Positions 1 to 8,507 of a stretch of 64,000 nucleotides of DNA are shown here, piece by piece. Both the position numbers and the translations under genes were made by a program. The notes under the pieces are model-generated. The model did not search any database and was not told the DNA's origin. It worked only from the letters and a program-made list of their open reading frames with translations. Source of the DNA: G965197005 sp965197005 (GTDB lineage: Bacteria; Pseudomonadota; Gammaproteobacteria; Pseudomonadales; Oceanobacteraceae); the NCBI GenBank assembly GCA_965197005.1, contig OZ239982.1, forward strand, positions 2,108,001 to 2,172,000, read 5' to 3'. Position 1 is the stretch's first letter; every line of letters starts with the position of its first letter.

Positions 1-2357
1 ATGCCATTTTAAATCGCAATAAACTGTGCATACAGCTAGATTTAAAAACCGAATTAGGACTGTCCCAAGCCCTTAATCTCATTGCAGAAGCAGACATTGT
101 TATTGAAAGTTTTAGACCAGATGTGATGCAGCGACTAGGGATTGACTTTGCACAGCTCCGTAAGCAACGTCCAGAACTCATTACCCTTTCTATTCCAGGT
201 TTTGCCAGCAATGACCAACTACGACGTGAATGGAAAGCCACCGAAGCCGTTGTTGCCGCCACCTCTGGTGCCTTTACTGACATGGGCTTTAACCGTGTAT
301 TAATGGGCATAGAACCCAGTTTTTCTCCGCTACCATTAGGCTCATCTTATGCCACAACCTTAGCTGCCAGCTCAGTGATACTTGCCTTACTAGAACGAGA
401 GAAAACAGGTCGAGGCGACCAAATAGAAGTGCCCGTTAGTGCTGCCTTGATGGAGGGCTTATCCTATAATTCCTACCTCATTGAAGACCTACCCGATCGC
501 TACAAAACCATGCGTGAACATGAAATTGAATACCGCAAAAACAATCATATCAAAATGGATTTAAGCTATGAGGACTTACAGGAATACTTAGATCCTTTTT
601 ATCGTACCTATGACTGTGCTGATGGGCGTAAATTTTATTGTGTCTGCCCATCACATCGTAACCACGCCAAACGTGCATTAAAAGCATTAGGCATTTACGA
701 TGAACTGATTGCCGAAGGATTACCTGATGTAAAAGATTTGCACCAACCAATAGCAGAATGGGACGGAGAAACATCAATAGGTGTGTATCCCTTACCCAAA
801 AAATGGGCTGATATCATTTCTGCCAAAATGAAAAAAGCATTTCTGAACAAAACCTCAGAACAATGGGGAGAAATTTTTGGACAACAACAAATTCCAGGCG
901 CACCCCATCGCACCACCAAAGAATGGGTTAATGATCAACATACCAACCAATCTGGCTTAATTATTGACGTACAAGACACCCAATACGGAACCATGAAACA
1001 ACCAGGTCCGATTACTTGGTTTGAAGAAAACGCCAGTGCAATGCTTAGTCCCAAGCCAAGAAAAGAGGTATCTTATGAGCAAGCAATAGATGCGCTCAAA
1101 GAAAGTCAAAATCAAATCAGCATCACACGACCAACAGGCAAAAACATTCAAGCAGCAACAGGTAAAGCATGGCTTGAAGGTACCCGAATTTTAGATTTAA
1201 CCAATGTCATTGCAGGTCCTCATTCAGCCGCATTTTTGGCTCGTTTTGGTGCAGAGATTATCAAGCTAGACCCTGTTACACCACTTTATGATCCACTTAT
1301 AGGAACACTTTTTACCTTCCAAACAGATATGGGTAAGCAAAAAGCACTATTAGATATCAACACAAATGAAGGCAGAGAAGCCTTTAATCGTCTTATAAAA
1401 AGTGTCGATTTAGTGCTTATAAATGCACCTGAGCGGCAAATGAAACCCTTAGGTCTTGATAATGAAAGCCTACAAGCCATCAACCCTGGGGTATTATTTT
1501 GTCGCCTTGACTGCTTAGGTGGACCGCTCAAATCAACTAAAACCAACTACATTGGCTATGATGACATTATTCAAGCCAACAGTGGCATTATGAGTCGTTT
1601 TGGTGGCGTAGATACACCAGAAGAACATGCACACTTAGGTACACTTGATGTTAACTGTGGCTTTGCTGCAGGGTTTGGTATGGCATTAGCTATCTACCAT
1701 AAATACAAAAATAACTGTATTAGTCGTGTACGCACTTCCTTATCTGCGGTTACTAACCTAGCGCAAATTCCCTTTGCCTTTGATTATGCAGGACGTGCAC
1801 CTTTTGATGAAGCATCAGGTCGAGAAGCGTTAGGCAATAATCCATTATCACACTTTTACCAAACCGCCGATGGCTGGATTTTTATAGATGCAGAGCAATC
1901 TGAAATAGATAAATTAGCACAAATTGATGGTCTTAAAAAAATCAAACAAAGCCAAGAAATATCTGCCTATCTCACCACCGCTTTTAAACAAGCCAGCTCA
2001 CAACACTGGCTACAAGTCATACATCAAGCAGATATTGCCATAGCTGCGCCTAACTCCATAGAAACATTGCGTAGCCAATATAGCCGAGAAGCTGATGGCA
2101 AAGTGGGCATTCATCTAGGTAGTTATGCTTTTTCTATTTACCCCAATCATCCAAGCGGTCACTGCTTAACCCAAATTGACCACTATGCAATACGCCCCCA
2201 AGAAGCAGCAATTAAGGCCGTTTCTCCCACGGAGCGTTTTGGGCACTCCACTCGCAAAGTGCTTGCCAGTGTTGGCTATAGTGACAGTGAGATTGACTCT
2301 ATGATAGAAAGAAAAATTGCAGGCACTCATTGGGGTAAAGAATTTTTACCAAGCTAA
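1..2357 (+). CDS. Double-domain CaiB/BaiF (type III) CoA-transferase, 5' end outside window
   Basis: The reading frame is open from base 3, and residues ahead of the first internal Met (AILNRNK, then DIVIESFRPDVM) are typical N-terminal CaiB/BaiF motifs, so the gene begins upstream of the window. At least 784 residues are visible. They form two CaiB/BaiF units in tandem; the second begins near visible residue 390 (GTRILDLTNVIAGPHSA). This family moves CoA between carboxylic acids through an aspartyl-CoA thioester. The second unit has an Asp at the expected place (GTLDVNCGFAAG). The equivalent stretch of the first unit (LPLGSSYATTLAASS) has none, so the first half may be catalytically dead. 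Most family members have one domain of about 400 residues. The substrate cannot be told. The gene ends just before a strong convergent terminator. Confidence 0.85.
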   Translation, partial: AILNRNKLCIQLDLKTELGLSQALNLIAEADIVIESFRPDVMQRLGIDFAQLRKQRPELITLSIPGFASNDQLRREWKATEAVVAATSGAFTDMGFNRVLMGIEPSFSPLPLGSSYATTLAASSVILALLEREKTGRGDQIEVPVSAALMEGLSYNSYLIEDLPDRYKTMREHEIEYRKNNHIKMDLSYEDLQEYLDPFYRTYDCADGRKFYCVCPSHRNHAKRALKALGIYDELIAEGLPDVKDLHQPIAEWDGETSIGVYPLPKKWADIISAKMKKAFLNKTSEQWGEIFGQQQIPGAPHRTTKEWVNDQHTNQSGLIIDVQDTQYGTMKQPGPITWFEENASAMLSPKPRKEVSYEQAIDALKESQNQISITRPTGKNIQAATGKAWLEGTRILDLTNVIAGPHSAAFLARFGAEIIKLDPVTPLYDPLIGTLFTFQTDMGKQKALLDINTNEGREAFNRLIKSVDLVLINAPERQMKPLGLDNESLQAINPGVLFCRLDCLGGPLKSTKTNYIGYDDIIQANSGIMSRFGGVDTPEEHAHLGTLDVNCGFAAGFGMALAIYHKYKNNCISRVRTSLSAVTNLAQIPFAFDYAGRAPFDEASGREALGNNPLSHFYQTADGWIFIDAEQSEIDKLAQIDGLKKIKQSQEISAYLTTAFKQASSQHWLQVIHQADIAIAAPNSIETLRSQYSREADGKVGIHLGSYAFSIYPNHPSGHCLTQIDHYAIRPQEAAIKAVSPTERFGHSTRKVLASVGYSDSEIDSMIERKIAGTHWGKEFLPS

Positions 2358-2381
2358 ATTAACAGCACTAAAGCGATCAAC

Positions 2382-2414
2382 AAAGCCATATAGAGATGAC
2401 ATCTATATGGCTTT
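2382..2414. terminator. Bidirectional intrinsic terminator
   Basis: A perfect 13-bp stem (AAAGCCATATAGA, 2382-2394, with its complement 2402-2414) surrounds a 7-nt loop. It ends in a short T run on the plus strand and has an A/T-rich flank on the other side. It separates the rightward CoA-transferase gene from leftward dapB and could stop transcripts from both. Confidence 0.85.
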
Positions 2415-2423
2415 TAATTGAGC

Positions 2424-3242
2424 TTATTTCAAAACGTCCTGCATATCATATAAGCCAGCAGACTTATCATTTAACCAATCAGCAGCACGCACCGCCCCTT
2501 TAGCAAAGGTCATACGACTTTGCGCTTTATGGGTAATTTCCACACGTTCGCCTTCACTAGCAAACATCACGGTATGATCGCCTATGACATCGCCCCCACG
2601 CAAAGTCGCAAAGCCAATTTCTTTGGCAGTGCGTGCGCCAGTTTGTCCATGACGAGCAAAACAACCATGCGTATTAAGGTTACGCCCTAGGGTTTCAGCA
2701 ACCACCTCACCCATGCGTAAAGCCGTGCCTGATGGCGCATCAACCTTGTGTCGGTGGTGCATTTCTAAGACTTCAATATCAGCATCATCACCCATAACTT
2801 GCGCTGCACGGCGCAGCAAATCAAGACAAAGGTTTACACCAACGGAGTAGTTAGGCGCAAAGACAATCGCAATTTGTTGGGCGGCATCTGTGATTTGCTG
2901 TTTTTGCTCGTCGCTAAAACCTGTTGTACCCAGCACGATTTTTTTATTATGAGCAACGCACCATTTGAGATTTTGTATGCTTGCCTTAGGTGTTGTAAAG
3001 TCAATCAACACATCAAAATCAGCACTAACTTGCTCTAAACTGGTTGTTGCACAAACGCCTAATTGCGTACCTAAGCCACTTATTTGTCCGCCATCTTGTC
3101 CACAAGCAGGATCATTTTCCAGTACAATTAAACCGCCAAGTTGGGTATTGGTATGTTGTTCGGTTGCTTGAATTAAATTTTTGCCCATACGCCCTGCAGC
3201 ACCTGTAATGGCAATGCGTGTTAGATTATTTGTACTCATCAT
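2424..3242 (-). CDS. dapB: 4-hydroxy-tetrahydrodipicolinate reductase
   Basis: DapB reduces the dipicolinate-pathway intermediate with NAD(P)H in diaminopimelate and lysine synthesis, in the cytoplasm. The 272-residue protein matches the usual length. It has the N-terminal nucleotide-binding loop GAAGRMG, the FAPNYSVGVN segment, and the HHRHKVDAPSGTA active-site stretch with the catalytic His and Lys. Two ATG codons stand next to each other. The ribosome-binding sequence AGGA is better spaced from the second (3239), so the protein may be one residue shorter. It is the last gene of the leftward run grpE-dnaK-dnaJ-hydrolase-dapB and ends at a shared terminator. Confidence 0.96.
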   Translation of the reverse strand: MMSTNNLTRIAITGAAGRMGKNLIQATEQHTNTQLGGLIVLENDPACGQDGGQISGLGTQLGVCATTSLEQVSADFDVLIDFTTPKASIQNLKWCVAHNKKIVLGTTGFSDEQKQQITDAAQQIAIVFAPNYSVGVNLCLDLLRRAAQVMGDDADIEVLEMHHRHKVDAPSGTALRMGEVVAETLGRNLNTHGCFARHGQTGARTAKEIGFATLRGGDVIGDHTVMFASEGERVEITHKAQSRMTFAKGAVRAADWLNDKSAGLYDMQDVLK

Positions 3243-3274
3243 TATTCCTATTTGTGTCCGCTAAATATTAAAAA

Positions 3275-4420
3275 TCAAGGGTCAACCTGTTCCCACCAAG
3301 GCATTTGTGGAGGTTGCTCTAAGGTAAAAATCTCGCCAATAAGCGGCGTTGCAAGTTGCACCTTACGAGCCTGAGCAATTTGTTTAATACGCACAATAGG
3401 CTCACGCCATTGATGTCGAGATAAATCAAACTTACCCCAGTGTATAGGCAGCATAATCTGTGCTTTTAAATCGATAGCTGCCTGTACCGACTGTTCTGGT
3501 TGCATATGAATTTCAGCCCAATCTTGGTTGTATGCGCCATCTTCAATAAAGGCAATATCGAAAGGTCCAAAGCGTTTACCAATGTTAGCAAATTCGCTGG
3601 AATAGCCGCCATCTCCACTAAAATACACCGATAAATCGGGAGACTTAATCACCCACGAGCCCCATAAGGTAGAAAAACGATTAAACAGTCCACGCCCACT
3701 AAAGTGCCTTGCTGGAGTTAGTGTCAAACGCACTTCGCCTAACTTAGTACTTTGGTACCAATCTAATTCTGTGATTTTATTATCCTGCACACCCCATCGC
3801 TGTAAGTGAGCCTTAATACCTAATGGCACATAAAAATGCCCAACTTTAGAATTAAGAGCTTGTATAGCGAGGTGATCAAGATGATCATAATGGTCATGGG
3901 AAATAATAACCGCATCAAGTTTAGGCAAATTTTGCATACCTGTAGGATTTTTGGTAGCAAAAGGTGCGCCGCCGATAGGTATCGGCGAGGCTCTATGAAA
4001 AACAGGATCGCTAATAATGGTTTTGCCTGCTGTTTTAAATAACACCGTAGAATGCCCAAGCCATACAAATTGTCCATCTTTAAGCGCTTGAACCTCAAGA
4101 CGAGATGAAGGTAATGGTGCATTGGGGTTTTTATTTTTAGGGGGCCATAAAAAAGACAGTAATAATTCACTAATAGGTGCACTATTGGCACTGCGAGTAC
4201 TTACTTTAGTCGCCACAAGATTAACAAATTTTTTACCATCATAATGCTTAGATTGCTTTATTTTTGCCATACTTTTAGCATCAGGCTCTCCACCAAAAGT
4301 AGGCGCAAGCTGAATAAAAATAAACACCAACACACCCAAGCCTGAAACGATAAACAGCAGCCATTTAAGCAACCAAAAAAGACGTTTTAGCCCATAACGT
4401 AGTAACGATTTTAGCGACAT
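3275..4420 (-). CDS. Membrane-anchored metallo-beta-lactamase-fold hydrolase (RomA / NAPE-PLD-like)
   Basis: A 381-residue protein with one N-terminal membrane segment (about residues 13-38) and then a metallo-beta-lactamase fold. Visible motifs are GHSTVLF, the metal-binding HDHYDHLD, FSGDGGY with a metal-ligand Asp, and LPIHWGKFDL near the C-terminus. This set is typical of the L-ascorbate-6-phosphate-lactonase / NAPE-phospholipase-D-like branch. The substrate is unknown; a phospholipid or lactone is possible. The start has a GAGGT ribosome-binding site. It lies 23 bp downstream of dnaJ and 32 bp upstream of dapB, so it is probably cotranscribed. Confidence 0.85.
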   Translation of the reverse strand: MSLKSLLRYGLKRLFWLLKWLLFIVSGLGVLVFIFIQLAPTFGGEPDAKSMAKIKQSKHYDGKKFVNLVATKVSTRSANSAPISELLLSFLWPPKNKNPNAPLPSSRLEVQALKDGQFVWLGHSTVLFKTAGKTIISDPVFHRASPIPIGGAPFATKNPTGMQNLPKLDAVIISHDHYDHLDHLAIQALNSKVGHFYVPLGIKAHLQRWGVQDNKITELDWYQSTKLGEVRLTLTPARHFSGRGLFNRFSTLWGSWVIKSPDLSVYFSGDGGYSSEFANIGKRFGPFDIAFIEDGAYNQDWAEIHMQPEQSVQAAIDLKAQIMLPIHWGKFDLSRHQWREPIVRIKQIAQARKVQLATPLIGEIFTLEQPPQMPWWEQVDP

Positions 4421-4443
4421 ATATGACCTCTGTTTAAGGATTG

Positions 4444-5562
4444 TTAGATGTCTTCAAAAAAGGTTTTAGCGCGGTCAAACCAGCTTTTCTTTTGTGGCGA
4501 ATGTTTATCTATGCCTTTTAAAGAATCACTAAAGGCTTGCAATAATTCTTTTTGCTTATTGCTTAAATTAACAGGCGTTTCAACTTGCACCCGACAAATT
4601 AAATCACCAATACCGCCACCATGTACAGAGGTTACCCCCTTGCCTTTAAGACGGAACTGTCTACCACTTTGGGTTTCAGTTGGAATTTTCAGTTTAACCT
4701 TACCGTTTAAAGTAGGAATTTCTAATTCTCCGCCTAAAGCAGCATCAACAATACTAATCGGCACTTCACAATACAGGTTACGCCCATCACGTTGAAATAA
4801 ATTATGCTCTCGCACTTCAACCTGTACATATAAATCACCAGCAGGCCCACCCATCTCGCCAGCTTCACCTTCACCGCTTAAACGTACTCTATCGCCTGTA
4901 TCAACACCAGCAGGAATTTTAACCGATAGCGTTTTGGTTTCTTCTTTCACGCCTCGTCCATGACAACTACCACAAGGATTATCTATGGTTGTACCATTAC
5001 CACGACAGCTAGGACAGGTTTGTTGTACAGAGAAAAAACCTTGCTGCATTCGCACTTGTCCTTGCCCATGACAGGTTTGACAAGTTTTGGGTTTGCTACC
5101 TGCTTTAGCACCACTGCCATCACAGGTTTTGCAAGGACTTAAAGAAGGAATACGAATTTTCTTTTCAATGCCACGAACCGCCTCTTCTAGCGTTAAATCA
5201 AGGCGGTAACGCAAATCAGAGCCTCTTTGAGGGCCGCCTCTACTGCCGCCTCTAGCACCACCAAAAATATCCCCAAAAACATCACCAAAAATATCACTAA
5301 ACCCACCTGCTGCCCCTGCACCACCTGCCGCATTAGGATCTACACCTGCATGACCATATTGATCATAAGCAGCACGTTTTTGCTTATCACCTAAGATTTC
5401 ATACGCCTCCGTAGCTTCTTTAAATTTTTGATCAGCATCTTTATCATCTGAATTACGGTCAGGGTGATATTTCATTGCAAGTTTGCGATAGGCTCGCTTT
5501 AGCTCTTTGTCATCGACACCTTTGCTAACGCCTAATATTTCGTAGTAATCTCGTTTTGACAT
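4444..5562 (-). CDS. dnaJ: Chaperone DnaJ (Hsp40)
   Basis: Co-chaperone that delivers unfolded substrates to DnaK and stimulates its ATPase. The 372-residue protein has the full type-I layout: J domain with HPD (residues about 5-70), a Gly/Phe-rich linker (about 75-120), four zinc motifs CKTCDGSG, CQTCHGQG, CPSCRGNG and CGSCHGRG (about 145-220), and the C-terminal substrate-binding beta domains. It follows dnaK after a terminator-like hairpin, which suggests expression as a lower-level read-through product of the heat-shock transcript. Confidence 0.98.
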   Translation of the reverse strand: MSKRDYYEILGVSKGVDDKELKRAYRKLAMKYHPDRNSDDKDADQKFKEATEAYEILGDKQKRAAYDQYGHAGVDPNAAGGAGAAGGFSDIFGDVFGDIFGGARGGSRGGPQRGSDLRYRLDLTLEEAVRGIEKKIRIPSLSPCKTCDGSGAKAGSKPKTCQTCHGQGQVRMQQGFFSVQQTCPSCRGNGTTIDNPCGSCHGRGVKEETKTLSVKIPAGVDTGDRVRLSGEGEAGEMGGPAGDLYVQVEVREHNLFQRDGRNLYCEVPISIVDAALGGELEIPTLNGKVKLKIPTETQSGRQFRLKGKGVTSVHGGGIGDLICRVQVETPVNLSNKQKELLQAFSDSLKGIDKHSPQKKSWFDRAKTFFEDI

Positions 5563-5601
5563 AGGGTTACTCGTCAGTATTTTATGTTGTTGGACTGCTC
5601 A

Positions 5602-5639
5602 ATAAAAAGGCGACCGTTTGTTAAAAAACAAGCGGTCGC
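5602..5639 (-). terminator. Terminator or attenuator between dnaK and dnaJ
   Basis: On the minus strand a 13-bp GC-rich stem with one G-T wobble (arms 5627-5639 and 5610-5622, loop TTTT) is followed by CTTTTTATT. It lies in the 106-bp gap after dnaK. It could end most grpE-dnaK transcripts and lower dnaJ expression. Confidence 0.8.
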
Positions 5640-5668
5640 TCTTGTGATGTTACTGCTTTTAAATCAAA

Positions 5669-7582
5669 TTATTTATCTTTGACTTCTTCAAACTCAGCAT
5701 CAACCACGTCATCGCCATTATCACTTTGCGCCTGTTCACTGCTTTCTGCTGCACCCGCTTGTGCTTGCTGCTCAGCATACATTTTTTGCGCCAAAGAGCT
5801 TGAGGCTTCTGTTAAGGCCTTGGTTTTTGCCTCAATTTCTTCTTTATCATCGCCTTTAATGGCTTCTTCTAAGTCAGCTATGGCTTTTTCAATGGCTTGT
5901 TTTTCCTCATCGCTGGCCTTATCGCCTGCATCTTCAAGGGTTTTACGTGTCGCATGAATTAAACCATCTGCGGTATTTCGCACTTGAATGATCTCTTCAA
6001 ATTTACGATCCGCTTCCGCATTTGCCTCTGCATCTTGCACCATTTTTTCAATCTCATCATCGCTCAAACCTGAGGAAGCCTTAATGACAATAGACTGCTC
6101 TTTACCGGTTGCTTTATCTTTAGCACTGACATTTAAAATACCATTAGCATCAATATCAAAAGTCACTTCAATTTGAGGCATACCACGTTGAGCAGGTGGA
6201 ATATCTGCCAAATCAAAACGTCCTAGAGATTTATTTTGTGATGCCTGTTTACGCTCCCCTTGCACCACATGAATGGTCACAGCAGTTTGATTATCTTCAG
6301 CGGTTGAAAACACCTGCGACTTACGTGTAGGTATAGTGGTATTTTTGTCAATCAACGCTGTGGCAACACCACCCATGGTTTCAATACCTAAAGTAAGCGG
6401 AGTTACATCAAGCAATAATACGTCTTTAACATCACCAGAAAGAACCGCACCTTGAATAGACGCACCCATAGCAACAGCTTCATCAGGGTTAACATCTTTA
6501 CGAGGCTCTTTACCAAAAAATGCCGCTACTTTTTGTTGTACTAAAGGCATACGAGTCTGCCCACCGACTAAAATAACCTCATCAATTTCACTGGCATTTA
6601 AATCAGCGTCTGCTAATGCTTGTTTACAAGGTGCTAAAGAACGCTCAACCAACTCCTCAACCAAACTTTCAAGTTTGGCGCGAGTCACCTTAACATTCAT
6701 GTGTTTAGGACCTGTAGCATCAGCAGTAACATAAGGCAAATTCACATCAGTTTGTTGCGCTGAAGACAGCTCCACTTTCGCTTTCTCTGCCGCTTCTTTT
6801 AAACGCTGCATAGCAAGAGAATCGCCTTTTAAATCAATACCGCTTTCTTTTTTAAACTCTTCTGCCAAATAATTAATCAGCAACAAATCAAAATCTTCAC
6901 CACCTAAAAAGGTATCTCCATTAGTGGCTAATACTTCAAATTGCTTCTCTCCGTCCACATCAGCAACTTCAATAATAGAAATATCAAAAGTACCACCACC
7001 TAAATCATAAACAGCAATAGTACGGTCGCCGCCTGCTTTATCCATACCATAAGCAAGGGCAGCAGCCGTTGGCTCGTTAATAATACGCTTAACGTCCAAA
7101 CCTGCAATTTTACCTGCATCTTTAGTTGCTTGACGCTGAGAGTCATTAAAATAAGCAGGCACAGTAATGACCGCTTCAGTAACAGTTTCTCCTAAATAAT
7201 CTTCTGCCGTTTTTTTCATTTTTTTCAAAATTTCTGCAGAAATTTGCGGAGCAGCAAACTTATCATCATTAACCTGCACCCAAGCATCTCCATTATCCGC
7301 CTCTACAATTTTATAAGGCACCATAGAAATGTCTTTTTGTACTACATCATCTTTAAACTTACGTCCAATCAAACGCTTGATTGCAAACAATGTATTATTT
7401 GGATTAGTCACCGCCTGACGTTTAGCAGGCTGACCAACCAAAATCTCTCCATCAGCATAAGCCACAATAGATGGTGTCGTACGATCACCCTCTGCATTTT
7501 CAATCACTTTGGCTTTAGCATTATCCAAAATAGAAACACATGAATTAGTTGTGCCTAAATCAATACCTATAATTTTACCCAT
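5669..7582 (-). CDS. dnaK: Chaperone DnaK (Hsp70)
   Basis: ATP-dependent protein-folding chaperone of the cytoplasm, working with DnaJ and GrpE. At 637 residues it is the standard bacterial length. Visible landmarks are the N-terminal phosphate loop GIDLGTTNSCVS, the second phosphate loop DLGGGTFDISI near residue 195, VILVGGQTRMP near 335, the substrate-binding beta domain, a helical lid, and the conserved acidic tail ending EEVKDK. A clear GAGGAG ribosome-binding site precedes the ATG. It lies 121 bp downstream of grpE and upstream of a terminator and dnaJ. Confidence 0.98.
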   Translation of the reverse strand: MGKIIGIDLGTTNSCVSILDNAKAKVIENAEGDRTTPSIVAYADGEILVGQPAKRQAVTNPNNTLFAIKRLIGRKFKDDVVQKDISMVPYKIVEADNGDAWVQVNDDKFAAPQISAEILKKMKKTAEDYLGETVTEAVITVPAYFNDSQRQATKDAGKIAGLDVKRIINEPTAAALAYGMDKAGGDRTIAVYDLGGGTFDISIIEVADVDGEKQFEVLATNGDTFLGGEDFDLLLINYLAEEFKKESGIDLKGDSLAMQRLKEAAEKAKVELSSAQQTDVNLPYVTADATGPKHMNVKVTRAKLESLVEELVERSLAPCKQALADADLNASEIDEVILVGGQTRMPLVQQKVAAFFGKEPRKDVNPDEAVAMGASIQGAVLSGDVKDVLLLDVTPLTLGIETMGGVATALIDKNTTIPTRKSQVFSTAEDNQTAVTIHVVQGERKQASQNKSLGRFDLADIPPAQRGMPQIEVTFDIDANGILNVSAKDKATGKEQSIVIKASSGLSDDEIEKMVQDAEANAEADRKFEEIIQVRNTADGLIHATRKTLEDAGDKASDEEKQAIEKAIADLEEAIKGDDKEEIEAKTKALTEASSSLAQKMYAEQQAQAGAAESSEQAQSDNGDDVVDAEFEEVKDK

Positions 7583-7703
7583 TTGAAACTCCTCAACGGT
7601 TGCTTTGTTACTATAAAAATTGTTTATGCGCCCAAGCGCAAAATTAAGTTAATCTGTATATAAGTGCTGAATTTTACTTTTCAAGGTTTGCTGCAAAATT
7701 AGC

Positions 7704-8345
7704 CTATGCTTTCGCATCAACAGTAGGTGCAGGCTTACTCACCATGACCATAGCAGGACGCAATAAACGCCCATTTAAACTATAACCTTTTTGCATTACA
7801 GCAATGACAGAATTTGGCTCTACTTCCTCATTCTCAATCATAGAAATAGCCTGATGCTGTTCTGGATTAAACGGCTCACCTTCTGGATTAAGCACCACAA
7901 TGCTAAATTTCTCTAAGGTTTTCAAAAACTCATTTAAAGTTAGCTCTACTCCTTCACGCAAAGCCTGAGTCGCATCATCTTCACCTGCTGCTGCCAAGGC
8001 ACGCTCAAGATTATCCACCACACTAAGCAACTCTTTAGCCATTTTTTCCAACCCAAACTTATGCGCTTTCTCTACATCTAGCTGCGCCCGCCGACGCACA
8101 TTTTGCATATCCGCCTGCACACGCAACATTTGCTCATTTAACTGCTTGTTTTCCTCTAATAGCCGAGCATTTTCTGCTTGCAAATCTGGGCTTTTTACCG
8201 CTTCATCAGAGTCAGCAGAATTATCTGCTGATGTTGACTCAGCATAATCTTCAGCATGGTCTACTGGTGCTTGCTCAACTGTTGTCTCAGTGGACTCTTC
8301 AGCAGCCAGCTCATCAACTGTTGGCTCATCATTTTGTGGTGTCAT
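7704..8345 (-). CDS. grpE: Nucleotide exchange factor GrpE
   Basis: GrpE releases ADP from DnaK and acts as a thermosensor of the Hsp70 cycle. The 213-residue protein has an acidic disordered N-terminus (about 1-55), a long coiled coil (about 55-120), and a C-terminal beta domain with FNPEQHQAIS and VMQKGYSLNGRLLRPA. It is the first gene of the leftward heat-shock block. A sigma-32-type promoter lies 38-65 bp upstream of the start codon. The ribosome-binding site is AGGAG seven bases before ATG. Confidence 0.97.
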   Translation of the reverse strand: MTPQNDEPTVDELAAEESTETTVEQAPVDHAEDYAESTSADNSADSDEAVKSPDLQAENARLLEENKQLNEQMLRVQADMQNVRRRAQLDVEKAHKFGLEKMAKELLSVVDNLERALAAAGEDDATQALREGVELTLNEFLKTLEKFSIVVLNPEGEPFNPEQHQAISMIENEEVEPNSVIAVMQKGYSLNGRLLRPAMVMVSKPAPTVDAKA

Positions 8346-8382
8346 AAAGTAAGCTCCTATTAATCAATTAAAGTTGCCTCCT

Positions 8383-8410
8383 ATGTGGGGTTCGCTTCGC
8401 CTTTTTCAAG
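8383..8410 (-). promoter_or_regulatory. Sigma-32 (heat-shock) promoter of grpE-dnaK-dnaJ
   Basis: The minus strand reads CTTGAAA (8410-8404), 13 bases, then CCCCACAT (8390-8383). The RpoH consensus is CTTGAAA, 11-16 bases, CCCCATnT. It stands directly ahead of grpE, where a heat-shock promoter is expected. Confidence 0.85.
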
Positions 8411-8439
8411 GCACATCAACTATTTTATTCAGAAAATAT

Positions 8440-8468
8440 TTGACAAACGCAACCACTGTATATATAAA
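8440..8468 (+). promoter_or_regulatory. Sigma-70 promoter of recN
   Basis: TTGACA (8440-8445), exactly 17 bases, TATAAA (8463-8468). The -10 element is covered by the first LexA-like box. Confidence 0.8.
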
Positions 8469-8486
8469 CACTGTATAAATAAACAC
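8456..8486 (+). promoter_or_regulatory. Two abutting LexA (SOS) boxes
   Basis: CTGTATATATAAACAC (8456-8471) and CTGTATAAATAAACAC (8471-8486) share one base. Each matches the gammaproteobacterial LexA consensus CTGT-N8-ACAG except at its last base. The first overlaps the recN -10 element, as needed for repression. RecN is an SOS gene in Escherichia coli, also with more than one box. Confidence 0.75.
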
Positions 8487-8507
8487 TATTCTGCTTTGGA
8501 GTCGCCC

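Noticed and set aside
5679..5957. Frames on the strand opposite dnaK, dnaJ, ileS and glyS
   Set aside because: Shadows of strongly conserved genes; Ser/Ala-rich translations without motifs.
8385..8507. N-terminal extension of RecN by 41 residues
   Set aside because: It would start inside the heat-shock promoter region and cover the LexA boxes; family similarity and GGAG point to 8508.
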